Positions 1-12,688 of a stretch of 64,000 nt of DNA are shown one piece after another. The stretch's first letter is position 1; every line of letters begins with the position of its first letter. A model generated the notes under the pieces. That model had not been told where the DNA came from and ran no database searches. It saw only the letters and a list, made by a program, of their open reading frames with translations. This DNA comes from Ianthella basta (taxonomy: Eukaryota; Porifera; Demospongiae; Verongiida; Ianthellidae). The stretch lies in contig OZ025869.1 of assembly GCA_964019415.1 (NCBI GenBank), positions 5,342,882 to 5,406,881 on the forward strand, given 5' to 3'. The position numbers and the translations under genes were made by a program.

Positions 1-840
1 TTTTCATTGAAAACAGACTACAGTACACTTCTGTTCTCAGTAGAATATGAAGATATATTTACTACTAAACACGATGATGTGCAGCACACTCCCCAAGAAG
101 GGGCTCTAAGTATGGTGTTTTTTTTATACAAAATTGCCTGAACAACAAACCGGCCATTGTGATGACGTCAACAAACATCACTTATGTTATCAAATAGCAA
201 TGTGTTAAAGAAATTTTAGGGATGTCAGGACGCCGCTTGTCAACCAAAGTCCACCAGGTTGAGGACAGTAACCGTTATTGTCGTCAGGCCCACAGAACTG
301 GAAGAGTATGCTTTAGTGAAGGTACGTTGTGGCGCATCCATGTGTGCCACATTACACGCTGCCTAAGTCAGACAAATACTGGAATACAGAGAATAGCTTC
401 ATTGGGCAAAGACTCTTGTGTGAGCACTGTAGCAAGTGCTTATCTGTTATGTAAGCACTCTAGCATAGGGCTAGTCTGTTGTGTGAGTACAAGCACTCTA
501 GTAGAGTGCTGGTCTGTTGTGTAAGCACTCTAGCTGAGTGCTGGTTTGTTGTGTAAGCACTCTAGCTGAGTGCTGATCTGTTGTGCAAGCTCTGGCTTAG
601 TGATGTCATTCATGACATCACTAAGTTTCTCTCTTCGAAACTGTTAACGAAAGGAATTTAGCGGTTATCCACACCTTTCACCCAAAGTACAGGTTTTCTG
701 GAATAACTACCCTGTGTAAATCGCGCCCTTTGTCATGACATATAAAGTTGTCATTCACAGTTACGTGCAAACTAACGAATGACCACTTAACGCATCATCC
801 ATAGTTAAAGGGTTAACATTCCTCAACTTCCTACTAGTCA
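1..840. repeat. Dispersed repeat A, copy 1
   Basis: This block is a diverged direct copy of 39,031-39,885. Shared landmarks in the same order are an AAACAGACTACA start, the GTGATGACGTCAACAAAC segment near 160, the GTCAGGCCCACAGAACTGG segment near 283, and a GTGATGTCATTC palindromic segment near 600. Short open frames inside it show no recognisable protein. It lies beyond the last TRP exon found, so it is intronic or 3' flanking. Family unknown. Confidence 0.85.
445..600. repeat. Minisatellite of about 32 bp inside repeat A
   Basis: The unit GTAAGCACTCTAG followed by a GAGTGCTGGTCTGTTGT-like end recurs about four times with small changes. The paralogous block near 39,700 holds about two units, so the array has changed in copy number between the two copies of repeat A. 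Confidence 0.75.
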
Positions 841-3800
841 ATTGATGTGGCGATGGAGTACCTGGGAAGCACTGTTATTTCAGACTATGGGCTAGACAAG
901 TAAGTAGATTAGAACATTAACCACCAGAGACACAACACAGCGACACTACTCAGGAGACACTGACCTACTCATGAACACTGTGATAGGCTATACAAGAAGT
1001 ATGGATTCAAGAATCGTGAAATTCTGCAGTAGTAACCCATGCAGAACTAAATGTACAGGGTGGAGGAAGTGTGATTACCATCACCCCCATCCCCAAACTC
1101 AGTCTGGATTAGTGAACGTAGAACATGGCCAGATGGATGGATGGTGAGTGTGCGCGCACTCAGATTACGAGTAAATGTGCATGTGGAATATCACAGCAAA
1201 TGTACATATATGTATGCTGGTGTTGGGTAGAGGTAGAGTTGTATTAATGCTGAATTATTCACTGTCCAAATGCATCACACAACACTTGTAATCTGATAGA
1301 ATTGCCACCTATTTACATTTGCAACAAAGCACCACTCACAATGAAAAGAATTTCTCTGCTGACCTTCTTGTTCTCCCATGGCCTTGGTGTCTCCCAAGCC
1401 TGATAAATCTCGTCTCCTAGTAAAGTAGTGATAGCCAAAGCTGCATCATTCAATTGCAATGACATAAAATTACAATCCACTTGGCCATGCATTACTCTAG
1501 TACTGTACAAGCTTGCAAGGATTCGGTGCAGGCCATATCCCAATAAATTAACCCATTATAACAACAACTGTTAACCCTTTACCCACGGATTTAAACTATG
1601 CATGGTACTCGCAGTGGTGGAAATAAATGATGGCCCATTGGAATAAAATTCCTTCCATCGTTTTGGCCGTTTCTGACAATTTATGCTGCCAAACAGCAAG
1701 CAAGAGGAGTGCGCTGTCATACCTTGCCATCAAAGATGGCTCTCAGGGGCTTTTCCGGACTCTGCCTATGGGCTATGTTTATCAATGAGAAAGACGGTGA
1801 TGATGCAAGTAAAGTTAATACCTTCCAGGCTTTTCTTTGCCCAGATTGGCCACGGCAAAGTGCATGGGCTGTGCTTGAAACTACCAACAGACTGGATTGA
1901 ACCTCTTTCCTTCTCTTGCTGAAGCCTCTGTGCGTGGATTTTGGTTCTAGTACGCCGATAAAGATGTTGCATAAGGTCGCACAAAATTCAGCAGTTGCCT
2001 CGAGCCTGACCAGGAGATTGATAAGGCTGCTGACAATAGGCAATGTCACTGCTATGAGTGCTCTGAAGTCGATGTTTCAATTGCAGTCTTGTAGTAAATC
2101 CACACTCTGCTATGACATCAAAGTGGTCAACGGTGGTTACCTGCGAACCAATTATGACCAATTTACATGTCAATGGCGGGTAAAGAGTTAAGGTAGTAGG
2201 GAAGGCTAAAGTGACGAAATCAAATCTGCACAGTTTTTGGTACAGATGTTGATTTAGACAACTAATACGCACATCTGAAATTTGAAGCAGATCACTCCTT
2301 CCCTGTGTGAGTTATTGGAGACTGAAAAAGTATTCCATTAAAGGTGACAGGTAATTAATTGATGAGGCAAGTATTTATTGATAGCACAAAGTTTGTATTT
2401 CCAACCATTCTCAGCTACATTCTGTACTCCATGCTGGATCAGGAAACTGTTCAAGTTGATCCACTCATCTCCAGCACCAGAGGTGCCGTCTAACTAGTTC
2501 TCAAGGCCATTTTTGTTATACAAGTGTATCGAGCGATTGTCCCTCAAATCAACTGTTGCAGACGCTGAAGCTAAGCCAATTCAAAACATCTAAAACAACT
2601 GTAGCAAGTTGACAGGAGTGCCTAAAGCAATGCCTTGTTTTCAGCGAGCGAACAAAAGACAATTGATCTGGCATAAAATTGCATCTTCGCTGTGCATCGC
2701 TGATTTCGCAAAGAAGGGTCCAATTGTCGCGTTGCTCGGCCATAGTGGAGCTCCTGTAGACACTAGAACCCTTTGATTTCCGCGCCGCTGAACTCGTACG
2801 GCATTCAATCGCAATTTACCCATGGATCGAACTACTGCCATTTTGGCAATAGAGATGCTTTAACGTCGAGGTGTGAAAATCAATCTAATCACCATCCAGG
2901 TCAATGTAAAGACTTAAATCGCTTGTTGTAATCGCAATGCCAGGGTTTCAAGTGCCAATAGTGTCTTCTAGTGGTCTCTCTGAAGCAGTGGAGTAGAAGA
3001 ATACACATTTTGTCTTTGCATTCATCGTGTTAAGTAATAACTGCTATAGCAGTGTATGGTGCAAAAGTGTTGCCGAGCTATCTAATCTGCAGCGTTGCTA
3101 ACGTTTCAATTCTGATTGGGTTCACCATAATGTACACAAGCACGTGCAGCTAGATATGGCAGGTCACCTGGAAAATCGCACTCACAAGCAAGTTTTAAAT
3201 GAAAAGAGAATAACTCTGCAACAAAAAGAAAATGGAGGCGGCCTGCCATAGACTTGTGCACACATGCATGTAGATTGTGTATTTCATTTCATTTCATTCA
3301 TTTCATTTCATTGATCTTATTTAGACTGTGTGAGCCACTAGCCCAAAGGCTACTATTAAGGCGCCAAGGTAACAACACATAAACACATGATTAGTACAAG
3401 GACAATTTTAAAGGGATGACAGGGAGATTGTGATGACAATTAAATAAAAGGTGGACACATAAGTATGAGAATGGTAAACATTAAAGATTGATTGCAATTC
3501 AACAACTAAAATTCAGGAGCAATATATGTATATATATAGGAGAAAAAGAGACCTATGTGTACTTATAATAAATACATAACTAATTACAAGTTACTGTAAA
3601 ATGAGCATGAAGATTTGTAGAATGCATGTTGTCATTCAAGATTTCTAATGTCAATGCCAGTTTTAGGTGGAGGGAGGCGAACACAATTGTTCATGACTGA
3701 ATGAGTGTTGTACTGATGACAGCCGAAGCAGGGGTCGGCAAAGACTCAAGGTAAGGGGGTCAGATTCCTTTGGAATTTGAACACTAATCCGACAGCGTGG

Positions 3801-4395
3801 AGGTTCCAACCACAGTCAAAAAACACACGGTAAGTGTCGCAAACTGGCCCATGTCACCTGTCCTGCTGTTCTCTCAGTTTATCTGTTCTACTTCTGTTTA
3901 GCCCTGATTCGTGTTCAGGTCACAATTCTGGTTGTATGGTATCATGCTACGCTTCCAGTGGTATTTATGCTAATATTATAAAACACTATGTTGGCCTGCA
4001 AGTTTGCCAAGCACATCAAATCTACAGGAAAACACAATACAAAATGAGTACATTTGACGAAACACTGCTATTGTTCCAGCACACTTGGAGTGCTTTGATT
4101 CCTCGAGAGATGTGATCTAGGCAATTTACTAAAATTTCAAGGGTTACAGATCAACACTTTAAAACCACGTCTTCCGTAATTATTGTTATCGGGCACATTT
4201 TGGAATAGATGTCACATGACATCTGATAGTAATGCCAAATCAAGAACTGTCACTAAGAGCCACATCTAAGTACCATGCTACAATTATAATAATGTGCTAA
4301 TCCTGTCAATTTATCTTAGTCGACAGTGAATCACAATCATGTGCACAAATAATGCATCAGTCCATGCAATTGTTAAATAGCCCAAATATAATTCA
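841..4395. other. Unassigned 3' flank or intron of the TRP gene
   Basis: The S6 exon at 4,402 ends on a donor in phase 0, so at least one more exon should lie here on the minus strand. None could be fixed. Minus 1,313-1,543 and 1,717-2,049 are open but resemble nothing I know. A (TTTCA)n run at 3,283-3,312 followed by a sequence like a retroelement 3' tail sits near the middle. No convincing promoter, RNA gene or complete coding region was seen. Confidence 0.4.
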
Positions 4396-4401
4396 ACTCA
4401 C

Positions 4402-4738
4402 TTGTCTTTCATAACATAAAGCCAGACTGTATGCTATCAACAAGTCGAAACTTGTGATTCCAACACATGCAAAGAGGCATAACGTCTGCAATAGAAAACC
4501 AACAATGCCTGTGTCTTCAGTGATGTTAATACTGTTAATACTCGTACTAAGGCAGTAATTGATTCTATCTGACTGTTTGTTAACGTTGGCAATATATCGA
4601 CACCGATGATACAGATAGACTCCCTCAGCAGTTGAGAGGACCTTGCTGTAAGTGTCAGACACCTGGGCAATCAGTACATTCAGAAGGACGACGACAACAA
4701 TGAACATAAATGTTAGATAGAGTATGACACTCAGTGCC
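4402..4738 (-). CDS. TRP exon: S6 helix and start of the C-terminal tail
   Basis: The exon opens after a TTCAG acceptor at 4,739 and finishes the codon left by the S5-pore exon, then stays open for 112 codons to a GTGAGT donor at 4,401-4,396. The first third encodes a long hydrophobic helix containing LTFMFIVVVVLLNVLIAQ followed by VSDTYSKV. This is the S6 helix and the conserved exit of TRP and polycystin channels. The tail beyond the YLYHRCRYIAN stretch is less typical, and a strong acceptor (TTTTCTATTGCAG) lies inside it near 4,490. The 3' half could therefore be a separate exon or retained intron. The S6 assignment is firm; the exact 3' boundary is not. Confidence 0.8.
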
Positions 4739-5799
4739 CTGAATGTGAGAGATAAGAAAAAATGGAGAGTTAATGACTGCAAAGGTATGTTAGCAATTAG
4801 CACAACTGCTGCAATTTCAACTACTGTGGTAACTGAAGCAAAAAATGTTGTAGAGCTGTTGTCGCATCTTTGAATACTTACTCCCTTTGGACATTAATCT
4901 GTAAGTGTACTGTACTGGTTGCCAGGCGTATACACAGGTGTGACATGTCCAAGCTGAAAGTGGACGAACATGTTACACTCAGTTTTTACATGTTTAGCTG
5001 TATACCTATTTTTCGCGCTGAAGGGGCAAGGCACATGCATAGATGCTACATTGCTAGACACTTCCACCTCCCCCCCCCCCCCCCATATTACTTTGTGTAT
5101 CTGTATTATTTGCTAAACCGTCATTATTTATGGCCATGAAATATGAATCCTGTTGACCCAGTGGAATATTAAAATGCTATACCACTGAAAATAACATAAA
5201 GCACTAGCCCATACTGTAGTACGTAACTACTTTAGGAGATGCACAAAGATTAGTGCTTTTGCACCTGTCAGCCATTGGCTACAATGAAGCTGTGTGCAAA
5301 TCCCATGCTAATAGGCTTAAACTATATCCTATCCACAATACACTTGTACTAGCTTGCATCTAGTGTTCAAATCCCATCAGATGATGATGGCAACCTTCTC
5401 AGCCCAATAACATCATCACGTGCACGTCACACAATCTGGTACAGCTGTGTATATACAATTGCACAATCATATTCCACTGAGAAACTGTGATATCAGTATG
5501 GCTGCCTCACATAAGCGGCTGAAGTGGTGTAGGATATCAGAAAACACGAGTCCAGGGTTTAGCACTCTCTGTACCATTATACAATGGGTTCATTCCTACA
5601 CTTGCAAAATTTTAGGTCAAGCATGTGCTTGTGATATACCCACGTTTCTGCCTTCTAGGTGACAAGTAACCCTGTACCACAAGTCCACTTTATGGCTTCA
5701 TATTTCACCCTGTTCCACCTATATATGTATAAGTTATAGCCCAGAGACGAGGATGGTAGCCAGAATATAATATGAGGTCGAGGTGAAGCTGAGGCTGAG

Positions 5800-6470
5800 T
5801 ACTTATATTCTGGCAGACATCCAAGTCAATGGGCTAACCATTGCCATGGTGATTGACAGGAATCCAAACTTCCAGAGCGTTGGGAGAATTGCTGAGTAGA
5901 TGACCAATTTTGTTCCTGATCCTGGCGCAGACCAAGCTTTATTCGTACAGCAGTGTTCCCAGAATGTTTGCTCGCAGTGGGCTGCGTTTGCACCTAATGG
6001 GCAAGCTTTGGAGAGAGTTTTTGGCACCAACAACTGAGTCGCAGCTAGCTGCCCTAGCAGCTCCTGAGGCGGTCAAAGCCTCGCCCGACGCTTTGGACTC
6101 AGTCTTCGTTGCACCTGTGAGCCAAGTGTCATTTCCTTCTCTGACAATGCGCTGCCACTTCTCTAGTGAGGTGAGCTACCTGCTCCTCCCATCGCAAGCA
6201 GTGTAGCTATGTGCTCTTCCTGTCGCAGTAAAGCTGGCAACGTTTTCATTGATCCTGGCATGCTCACTGTGTGTGCATGGCTCATTTTCTATTACTAGGT
6301 TGGCATAGAAAGGCTTGCATTGCCTGAGCAGCAAGAATGTATCTAATTCATTCACATACTAATCAACTATCGTTGCGTATATCCACGAGCCAATCAACTA
6401 ATCTTGCGAACATCAGTGAACCAATCATCTATTCCAGCATATATGTAATCTAGACCCCAGCATTAATAGT
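5800..6470. repeat. Dispersed repeat B, inverted relative to 16,140-16,750
   Basis: The reverse complement of this block matches 16,140-16,750 in several places. Shared pieces are the segment with GAGCCATGCACACACAGTG, the related peptide frames (GANAAHCEQTFWEHCC against SANAAYCGQKFWEG), and the end with ATCAACTAAT and GAGCCAATCAAC. Identity is clearly below that of the younger palindromes, so this is an old element. The frames hint at former coding capacity, but stops interrupt them and no family could be named. Confidence 0.65.
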
Positions 6471-7603
6471 GCATAAACTTACAGCATCCTATATGGTCCA
6501 TGCTCTAACTTACATAAAGCACTCTAGCAGCTGAATAATGCTAAACTGTCAGTTAAAAGTATATCTTGAATTGCTTGAACACTGAAATGATAGGTTCATG
6601 TCAATTGTGCAGCTGCTATCGTTAGAGTAAGTGGTGAGATTTTCACTTATCCAGGTTAGGCTATACATCGGGTTCATTGTCAGGAATCTTGGCAGTCAGC
6701 ACAGACTCCGCATGGCTTGAAACTCTGCTGTCTTCACATGTTTAGTTGGGATTTGTTCATACACCTGGAGTGCCTCTTCAACGTGTATGCCCTGTATACT
6801 CCACAATGATTTCTGACATACTGGAGGCAAACAGTCTGTTGGTAGCTGTTGCTCTAAGGCTGCATGGTGCACAACCCAACAAGCTGAGACACATGTGGCA
6901 GCATGGTTTGCAATAAATTATCCCCCATTGGAATAGTTTGTACCGAGGCATTCCTTGGTCATCTGGTGCTTCTGGATCTGTTAGAAGCATCTCTGCTGCC
7001 AGTGCTTTAGGGGTATACATACCCAGTTGTCATGGCAACGGGTAGTTAAGTACTTGAACCTCATTGAGCTGCCCAAGCAAGTCAGTTTGTAAATATTTAT
7101 CTTCTGCATAGCGGTACTGGGAAATATGTCTGTTCTGACAAATGGCCTCCTAAAGTGGTAGAAATATAGGCAGGTGTTGCAAGAGTAACATGGTTGAGCC
7201 TAAATTAGGTATAAAGTAATTTTGTCTAATTTCTTGCATACCATATTATGCAGCTGCAGCATATCTAAAATCTAAAGTAAAGCATGACTCAAAGAAAGAG
7301 ACAACGGAGGAGGGACTTTGACAGGTGGATGAGGGATGTGTCTCCCTAATGGCTGGTGGAGGATAGGACCATCGTCCTCAATGGCTACCTGCTATTACCT
7401 TATAGAAGTGGAGAACAAAGTGCTGCCATTCAGATTCAGAAGATGGAACTGGCTCACCAGTCCCCACAACAGCAGTGCAAAGGATCAGCCTTGTTCACAC
7501 GAGAAGGATCAGCACTGCAACAAGAAGACCTCGTGAGCTCTGACCAGCCAGATGATGCATACACACACATCACTCCATATGTGCACACACTATAGAGACA
7601 ATA

Positions 7604-7821
7604 GAATGTTTTGAAAGTGATCAGACAGTGTGTCAGATCACTCCCAAGAATGATCGGACATGGTCTGATACTAATTGATCAGCAATTAATGATACAGTGA
7701 CACAATGCTATTGAATGTTTTGAAAGTGATCAGACAGTGTGTCAGATCACTCCCAAGAATGATCGGACATGGTCTGATACTAATTGATCAGCAATTAATG
7801 ATACAGTGACACAATGCTATT
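7604..7821. repeat. Perfect tandem duplication, 2 x 109 bp
   Basis: Two copies of a 109-bp unit beginning GAATGTTTTGAAAGTGATCA follow each other with no difference that I can see. The unit starts like a more diverged stretch at 31,193, suggesting it derives from dispersed repeat C. Perfect identity points to a recent duplication or a collapsed array. Confidence 0.9.
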
Positions 7822-7989
7822 ACCATGCTTAATACATATGCTATACTATGCCTTAAAATGAAAATAAATTCTCTATGACAGATAAATGACCACAACAAAG
7901 TTTTGTTAGTCAGTCTGACTGATCATCACTTCCTGAATCGTGAAACCATTCATCTCACAACACAAGCATTAAATGCTCCTCCTCTGGTT

Positions 7990-9670
7990 CTACTTGTGTG
8001 GGATCAGATGCTGGGTTTCGTGGCTGATACTCCTTCATGGGCTGCTGATGGACTCTCCTAGCAGTGCTGCAGTCTGACCACAAGAGTTCAATTGCAGGAT
8101 CTGGGCAGAAGGAGCTCTAGGGGCAGGACCTTCAACGAAGATTTCAAGGTCATTTATTGTCACTCTGCAAGTTCGTTTTTGGGCAGAGCAATACTCCTTT
8201 AGCCCCCAGGAGAAACCTGAAGTGTGTAGCGATGTACTCCACAGATTCCTTAACCTGAGCTAAGCTGCAGTCATCATCTTCATCAATCTCATCTTTGTTA
8301 TCACTGTTAGTGATACCGGCACGCAACCGCTTTGCCCAAAACCACATCTCAAGGAAGATGAGTAAGGAATACAACAGCCTGATATCTGACCACGTCAGTC
8401 ATTTCTTCATGTTTTCATCGAGTCTGTTCAAGTCGCCCAAGGGGTCTTTTTCAACTTCTTTTGAGTTGCTGGGTTAATTTTCTTAAGTGCAGCTCCCTGG
8501 TTGTCACATTCTTCATACTTGATCCTCCCCAGCACTAGCTTGACAGTAGGCCGCTCACAGGGCTCTTGTCTTGCTAGACTGTTCAATGCTGTAGTTGCCT
8601 TGAAGATGCTTTTGATGCCCAGGACTGTGTCCAGCTCACACCCTTGCAGGGACTGGCTCAGAAGCGAGGGGGGCTTGAGGATGTCTACGTACATCACACA
8701 ACCAACAATGGTTATGTACTGCATCCTCTTAAGGTATCCCTTGAGTCATGCCCTGTCATTGGGCATGACTGAATTATCTCGAGAGCGTGGTTAAATGGCT
8801 AATGTACACCCCATATTGATCGACCACACACTACAGTGCCTTGTACTTGTGGTTATCCACCTTGACCCCTGCGACCGAACAGGTTTGTTGCCACCCTTGG
8901 GAAGCTCAAATACATACCTCCTTCAGATCTTCCATAATCTCTCCCAGCTCTCGAGTCTTCTGTGGTGATTTCTCACACAGGAAGTATAGACGTAGTGGCA
9001 TTTCTTCAATTTATTTGAAAAGCGTGCTAGTGAGAGCATTCTTGCAGGCTAGTTCAAGGCAATGAGCATAGCACCACGCCTACACAAGCTATGGATGGGC
9101 ACTCTGCTTTATTTCTTTCGTACCATTTGCCTGTGCTACGTTCACAGTTGCCCCATCTGTTCCCCACTTACCAAGACTGGCTTCCTTTCGGGTCCGAGTA
9201 CATTGCCTTGGTTGAGGATGTATGCTATCCCTAGAGGTGAGAGAGACTATGACAGGCATTTCACCAGTCCACGTACATTGGCCATTTCACAGTCGCAATT
9301 GAGAAAAACGACTTGATCTCTTCTGCTGTGTAATCTTTCCTGCATGAAAGGAGGATGGCAATTCCTACTCAACGTTGCCTGCATCTGCGCTTCCGTCCAA
9401 CAGAAAACTGTATAATTTTGTCTCTGAGAGGGCTTGAAGGAAATATAGAAATTGGGATTCTGTAATGTAATGCATGAATACGTTCACTAATGGAGCAGTT
9501 TATAGGCATGGCCCAGATTGACATAATTGGCGGGCTTCCAATTCGTACATTGCTACACACTTCTTGATGGTGATGCCCTCCTTAGCCATCAAGTAGTACA
9601 AATCAAACTTGTCCCTCATTATTTGTTTCTCAGGCTCATCCAGCACGTGCAATTGGAGCATAACTCATAA
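7990..9670 (-). pseudogene. hAT-family transposase-like gene (ZNF862/KIAA1586 type), decayed
   Basis: Translation of the minus strand in shifting frames gives pieces typical of hAT-derived zinc-finger-862-like proteins. In order they are a phrase ending LYSFLLDGSADAGNVE (about 9,380-9,450), CYAHCLELACKNAL (about 9,035-9,080), a FELPKGGNKPVRSQGSRWIT stretch (about 8,850-8,910) and a C-terminal LKPPSLLSQSLQG to PTVKLVLGRIKYEE stretch (8,505-8,690). In family members this order corresponds to the RNase H-like catalytic core and its all-alpha insertion. Several frameshifts and stops break it and no zinc-finger N terminus was found, so it is dead. It lies in the TRP intron, on the same strand as the host gene. 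Confidence 0.8.
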
Positions 9671-9959
9671 CTGGCTCCTTTCTCACTTTCGCCAGGGCAG
9701 CACTGAGGAGAGACATTGCTGTTATGTGCTGATCACATGAAACGTGGTCTAGTATGTTACTTGTTACTCCTAGGCTGGTTCTCTGTTCCAGTCACCCATG
9801 TTCTCGAATAGTACTTAATGGGACTGATCTTGCTTTCATGCTCCCTGCAGGCTGAACACCACAGTACAATGTTGAAATGGAGACTTAACACTTGGCCTTC
9901 TAGTCTGGTGCTGTACCGCTTGTACCAGCACTAGAAAGCATCACATGCTCTGATAACCG

Positions 9960-10340
9960 AGCAAGAGGACATTTTCAATCGGCCATTGACATGTCTGGGC
10001 ATGTAAAACTAATCCCACCCGTATGGCGGTCATTTAATTGTAACAGGCGTTACATCACAATTTAATGGTTGACGGACGGGTGGGGATCTGGTTCACAAGA
10101 CTAGTGGTTGCGATCATAGTTCTGCTGTCATTTCTCAAATGTTTAAACTGTTACTGGTTGATTGGCCTTCTTTTCTGGTGCTGTATCACCACTATAGAGC
10201 CTGTGGTGCACTAGAAAACAGAGGATGCTCTAATAACCAAGCAAGGGCCAGCCATTTCATCAGACAGTGGTATGAAATGGTCGTTCATTTGATACTTGCT
10301 ATTGGATTTGTCCATCAACTGATCATTATATTTGGCACTG
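9960..10340. repeat. Dispersed repeat C, intact copy
   Basis: This block matches 31,265-31,402 plus 32,313-32,530 in the same orientation. Shared phrases include CATTTAATTGTAACA, GTGGGGATCTGGTT and ACCACTATAGAGCCTGT. The second copy is split by the 910-bp insertion at 31,403-32,312, so this copy serves as its empty-site reference. Function and family are unknown. Confidence 0.85.
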
Positions 10341-10706
10341 CACTACTTTCCATTAATATGTACCCACAACCCCCATATGCATACACACATCAGTACATAT
10401 GCACACAGGCATTTACCACTCCATATACATAACACTTCATATTTCAATCTACCCAATACAGAGAAATAAACAGTTGCAAGTTGTGCCATGCATTCCTCAG
10501 TATGTAGACAATCATTGTTCTTTCCAATGAATCCATCCATTTCCTTTAATTTTGTACCATCGCCCTGATAAGGATGACAATAGTGTTTTGCCCAGTATAC
10601 AAGTGTAAATGAACTTACAGGGCAGAGACTGAAGGGATCAAGTATTTTAGTTATAGGTAGCACCCCATGTGTTTGTATCTCCAAATACTAATCACAATGC
10701 ACATAC

Positions 10707-11036
10707 CTAAAGCTGCCATTTGGTCCATAGTAGTCGAGCACACTACCGGCCTCGACGAGTATCCTCAGTCCAGTGAAATACACTTCATGAAGCAGCCTTC
10801 CCTCACCATCCAGTCTTTTCTGGTCAGAGTTTATTCCACCTCCAAATGCGGTAGCATTGCTGTTATTAGTAGCATTGCTGTTATTACCAGGACGTATGAC
10901 TACTGTATCATCATATCTCAAGGATAGATAGAAAGCTCCAAAAAAGATAACCAGCAAGATGAAGAAGACAGCCATGAACCTCAAAATGTCTCTTGCAATG
11001 ATGATCCGTAATGTCTGCACATACACACCAGTCACT
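10707..11036 (-). CDS. TRP exon: S5 helix, turret and pore loop
   Basis: The 330-base exon runs from a CATTCAG acceptor at 11,037 to a GTATGT donor at 10,706. It starts with one base completing a lysine codon and ends with two bases, matching the S4 and S6 exons. It encodes the S4-S5 linker (GVYVQTLRIIIARDILRF), the S5 helix (MAVFFILLVIFFGAFYLSL), an Asn-rich turret and a pore region with VYFTGLRILVEAGSVLDYY, the usual place of the pore helix. The turret contains four possible N-glycosylation sequons made by an 18-base tandem duplication. The layout is what TRP channels of the ankyrin group show. The exon is intact and its hydrophobic pattern argues for selection. Confidence 0.9.
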
Positions 11037-11039
11037 CTG

Positions 11040-12255
11040 AATGGGAATTGGTATAACAACTTGTAAATGTTGAAGACATTATGCACAAAGCACACTCAAT
11101 CCCACATTCCCTCTCACAACTAATAAACATTCAAACACACATGTAGGACAGTGAAAAAAGATTCGTAACTTAAGATAATGACACGTAAATTTCATGTAGG
11201 CGTAGTTTATTGAAATGAAGTTGCTATGCTGAGTTACAAGGTGCACTTTCCATTTGAAATGAATTTAGTTTTTTCAATGTAACTTTGCAAAGGTTTGTTG
11301 TATAGTATTCACCAACATGGAAACATACATAGCATGCTTGTACATGTTGATGTGTCCAGATGTGATTAGGTTAACAATGTTCCTGTAGAACATGTCACCT
11401 GTGTATAATTATGCAGCCCCTATATTGTTTTCATATTGCAATTCCATCATACGGCTTTGCGTTACGCTTCCAGTTGGTATTTTGGGGTGAGCCCGAGCGA
11501 GCCCCACACTTATGTGATGTACATTGCCACTGTCTGTAAGTATATATATGTGTGTGTGTCGTACTGCCCAAGCAACTGCCCAAAGAGAGGATGCAAACTG
11601 TGGAACAGACTCCCATGGCAATTCTGGTCGACATGCTCAGACAAAGGAATGGGATATTCTGCTTTTGCTGCTCATAGTAAACTTGGCCTTTCCACTATTT
11701 CTACAAAAAGAAAACTCCACAACAGTGCTCCTCAAACAATGCTCAAATGCTTGTCTTCCTGGTCTCCTTCTTATATGTCACAACCTTTCTTTTCTCCAAC
11801 CTCTCACTATATTACACATTCCTCTTCTACTTGCCTACTTAATCTGCCTTCTACAAGAACTCATTTCGAGCGAAAAGACCTTCAGTTTCGCTGCTGCTTT
11901 CCCGTGCTGGAGAACATCTGTACTCCGAACATCTTGCAAGGCCTTCCTTAGACACAAAAAACATTCATGATTATTTCCATTAGAACTCAGTTTGACACAA
12001 AAGTACTATCAATTACATTATTGGTTACAACAACTAGCAATAATTTTATTATATTACAATTCTAACTGCATTTTGTACTCTTGCTTGTTTTCTGGGTACT
12101 ACTAAAAGTAGCCATTGGCTAACAGTGTCCCAGGTTAAATATGATCCTGATCCTGAGCACCCAAAATCTTGCCAACTTGATTCCGTGTCAATTTCAATGA
12201 CAGCCGCCTCCCTCCAAGACTGTCTCTGCTGCCTTGCACAAATGATGGGAGTAAC
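11040..12255. other. TRP intron stretch with no gene recognised
   Basis: Only a short dispersed motif is seen, at 11,417-11,545 (TATTGTTTTCAT, then a GAGCCCGAGCGAGCCCCAC segment). Related copies are at 13,993 and 46,420, and an inverted one at 21,450-21,530. The plus-strand open frames of 148-171 codons at 11,436-11,970 overlap in two frames and resemble no family, so I do not call them genes. Confidence 0.45.
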
Positions 12256-12259
12256 CTGG

Positions 12260-12540
12260 AATTTTGTAGATGTGTGTGTGTGTGTGTCACTGCACGGGTG
12301 TGTATGAGTGTTTAAATATGTGTCTGTATGTGTCTGTGTGCTGTCCAGTTGTATGTGTGTTTGTTTGTTAGCTCTTATGCATTCATTAGTAGTTCAACAA
12401 TTTCTAGTCATTTGTGTTTAAGTAGTGTGTATTTCAGGGTACTCCTTACGCATGCTGAATTTTAATATTGAATACAGAGCAGCAACAGAAGGGAGTCAGT
12501 ATGTTCAGTGGCAGCCCCATGAGTTTTTAGCTCAAATTGT
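12260..12540. repeat. Dispersed repeat D, copy 1
   Basis: This block matches 17,800-18,090 in the same orientation. Both hold a GT-rich microsatellite, a GTGTGCTGTCCAGTTGTATGTG-like segment, then a piece encoding IEYRA(A/V)TEGS in the plus frame. The second copy shows an AG acceptor-like sequence before that frame. The conserved frame may be a remnant of a real exon carried by the repeat, but nothing identifies the protein. Confidence 0.7.
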
Positions 12541-12688
12541 TAATTCTACTTCCAACTTTAGGAGGAAATTCGTATTCTTCAATGTGGAAGACTTGAACTT
12601 CCTTCTTGCAAAATTAGACAACCTGCACACCAGGCATGAGGACAAAGGGAGAATTGCTTTTGCAGTTAGCCACTGCGAGGCAATAGAC

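Larger units (their letters stand above)
4740..10700. other. TRP intron between pore and S6 exons
   Basis: About 6 kb. It holds a poly-C run near 5,071-5,084, the inverted dispersed repeat at 5,800-6,470, a 109-bp tandem repeat (7,604-7,821), the dead hAT transposase (7,990-9,670) and dispersed repeat C (9,960-10,340). The stretches 4,860-5,780 and 6,480-7,600 show nothing I can name. Confidence 0.6.

Noticed and set aside
1717..2049. Minus frame of 110 codons as a possible last TRP ex­on
   Set aside because: No acceptor gives phase 0 in the right place and the peptide shows no similarity to TRP tails.
11436..11970. Two overlapping plus-strand frames of 171 and 148 codons
   Set aside because: They overlap in different frames, have no domain, and contain a dispersed repeat motif; the codon pattern is not protein-like.
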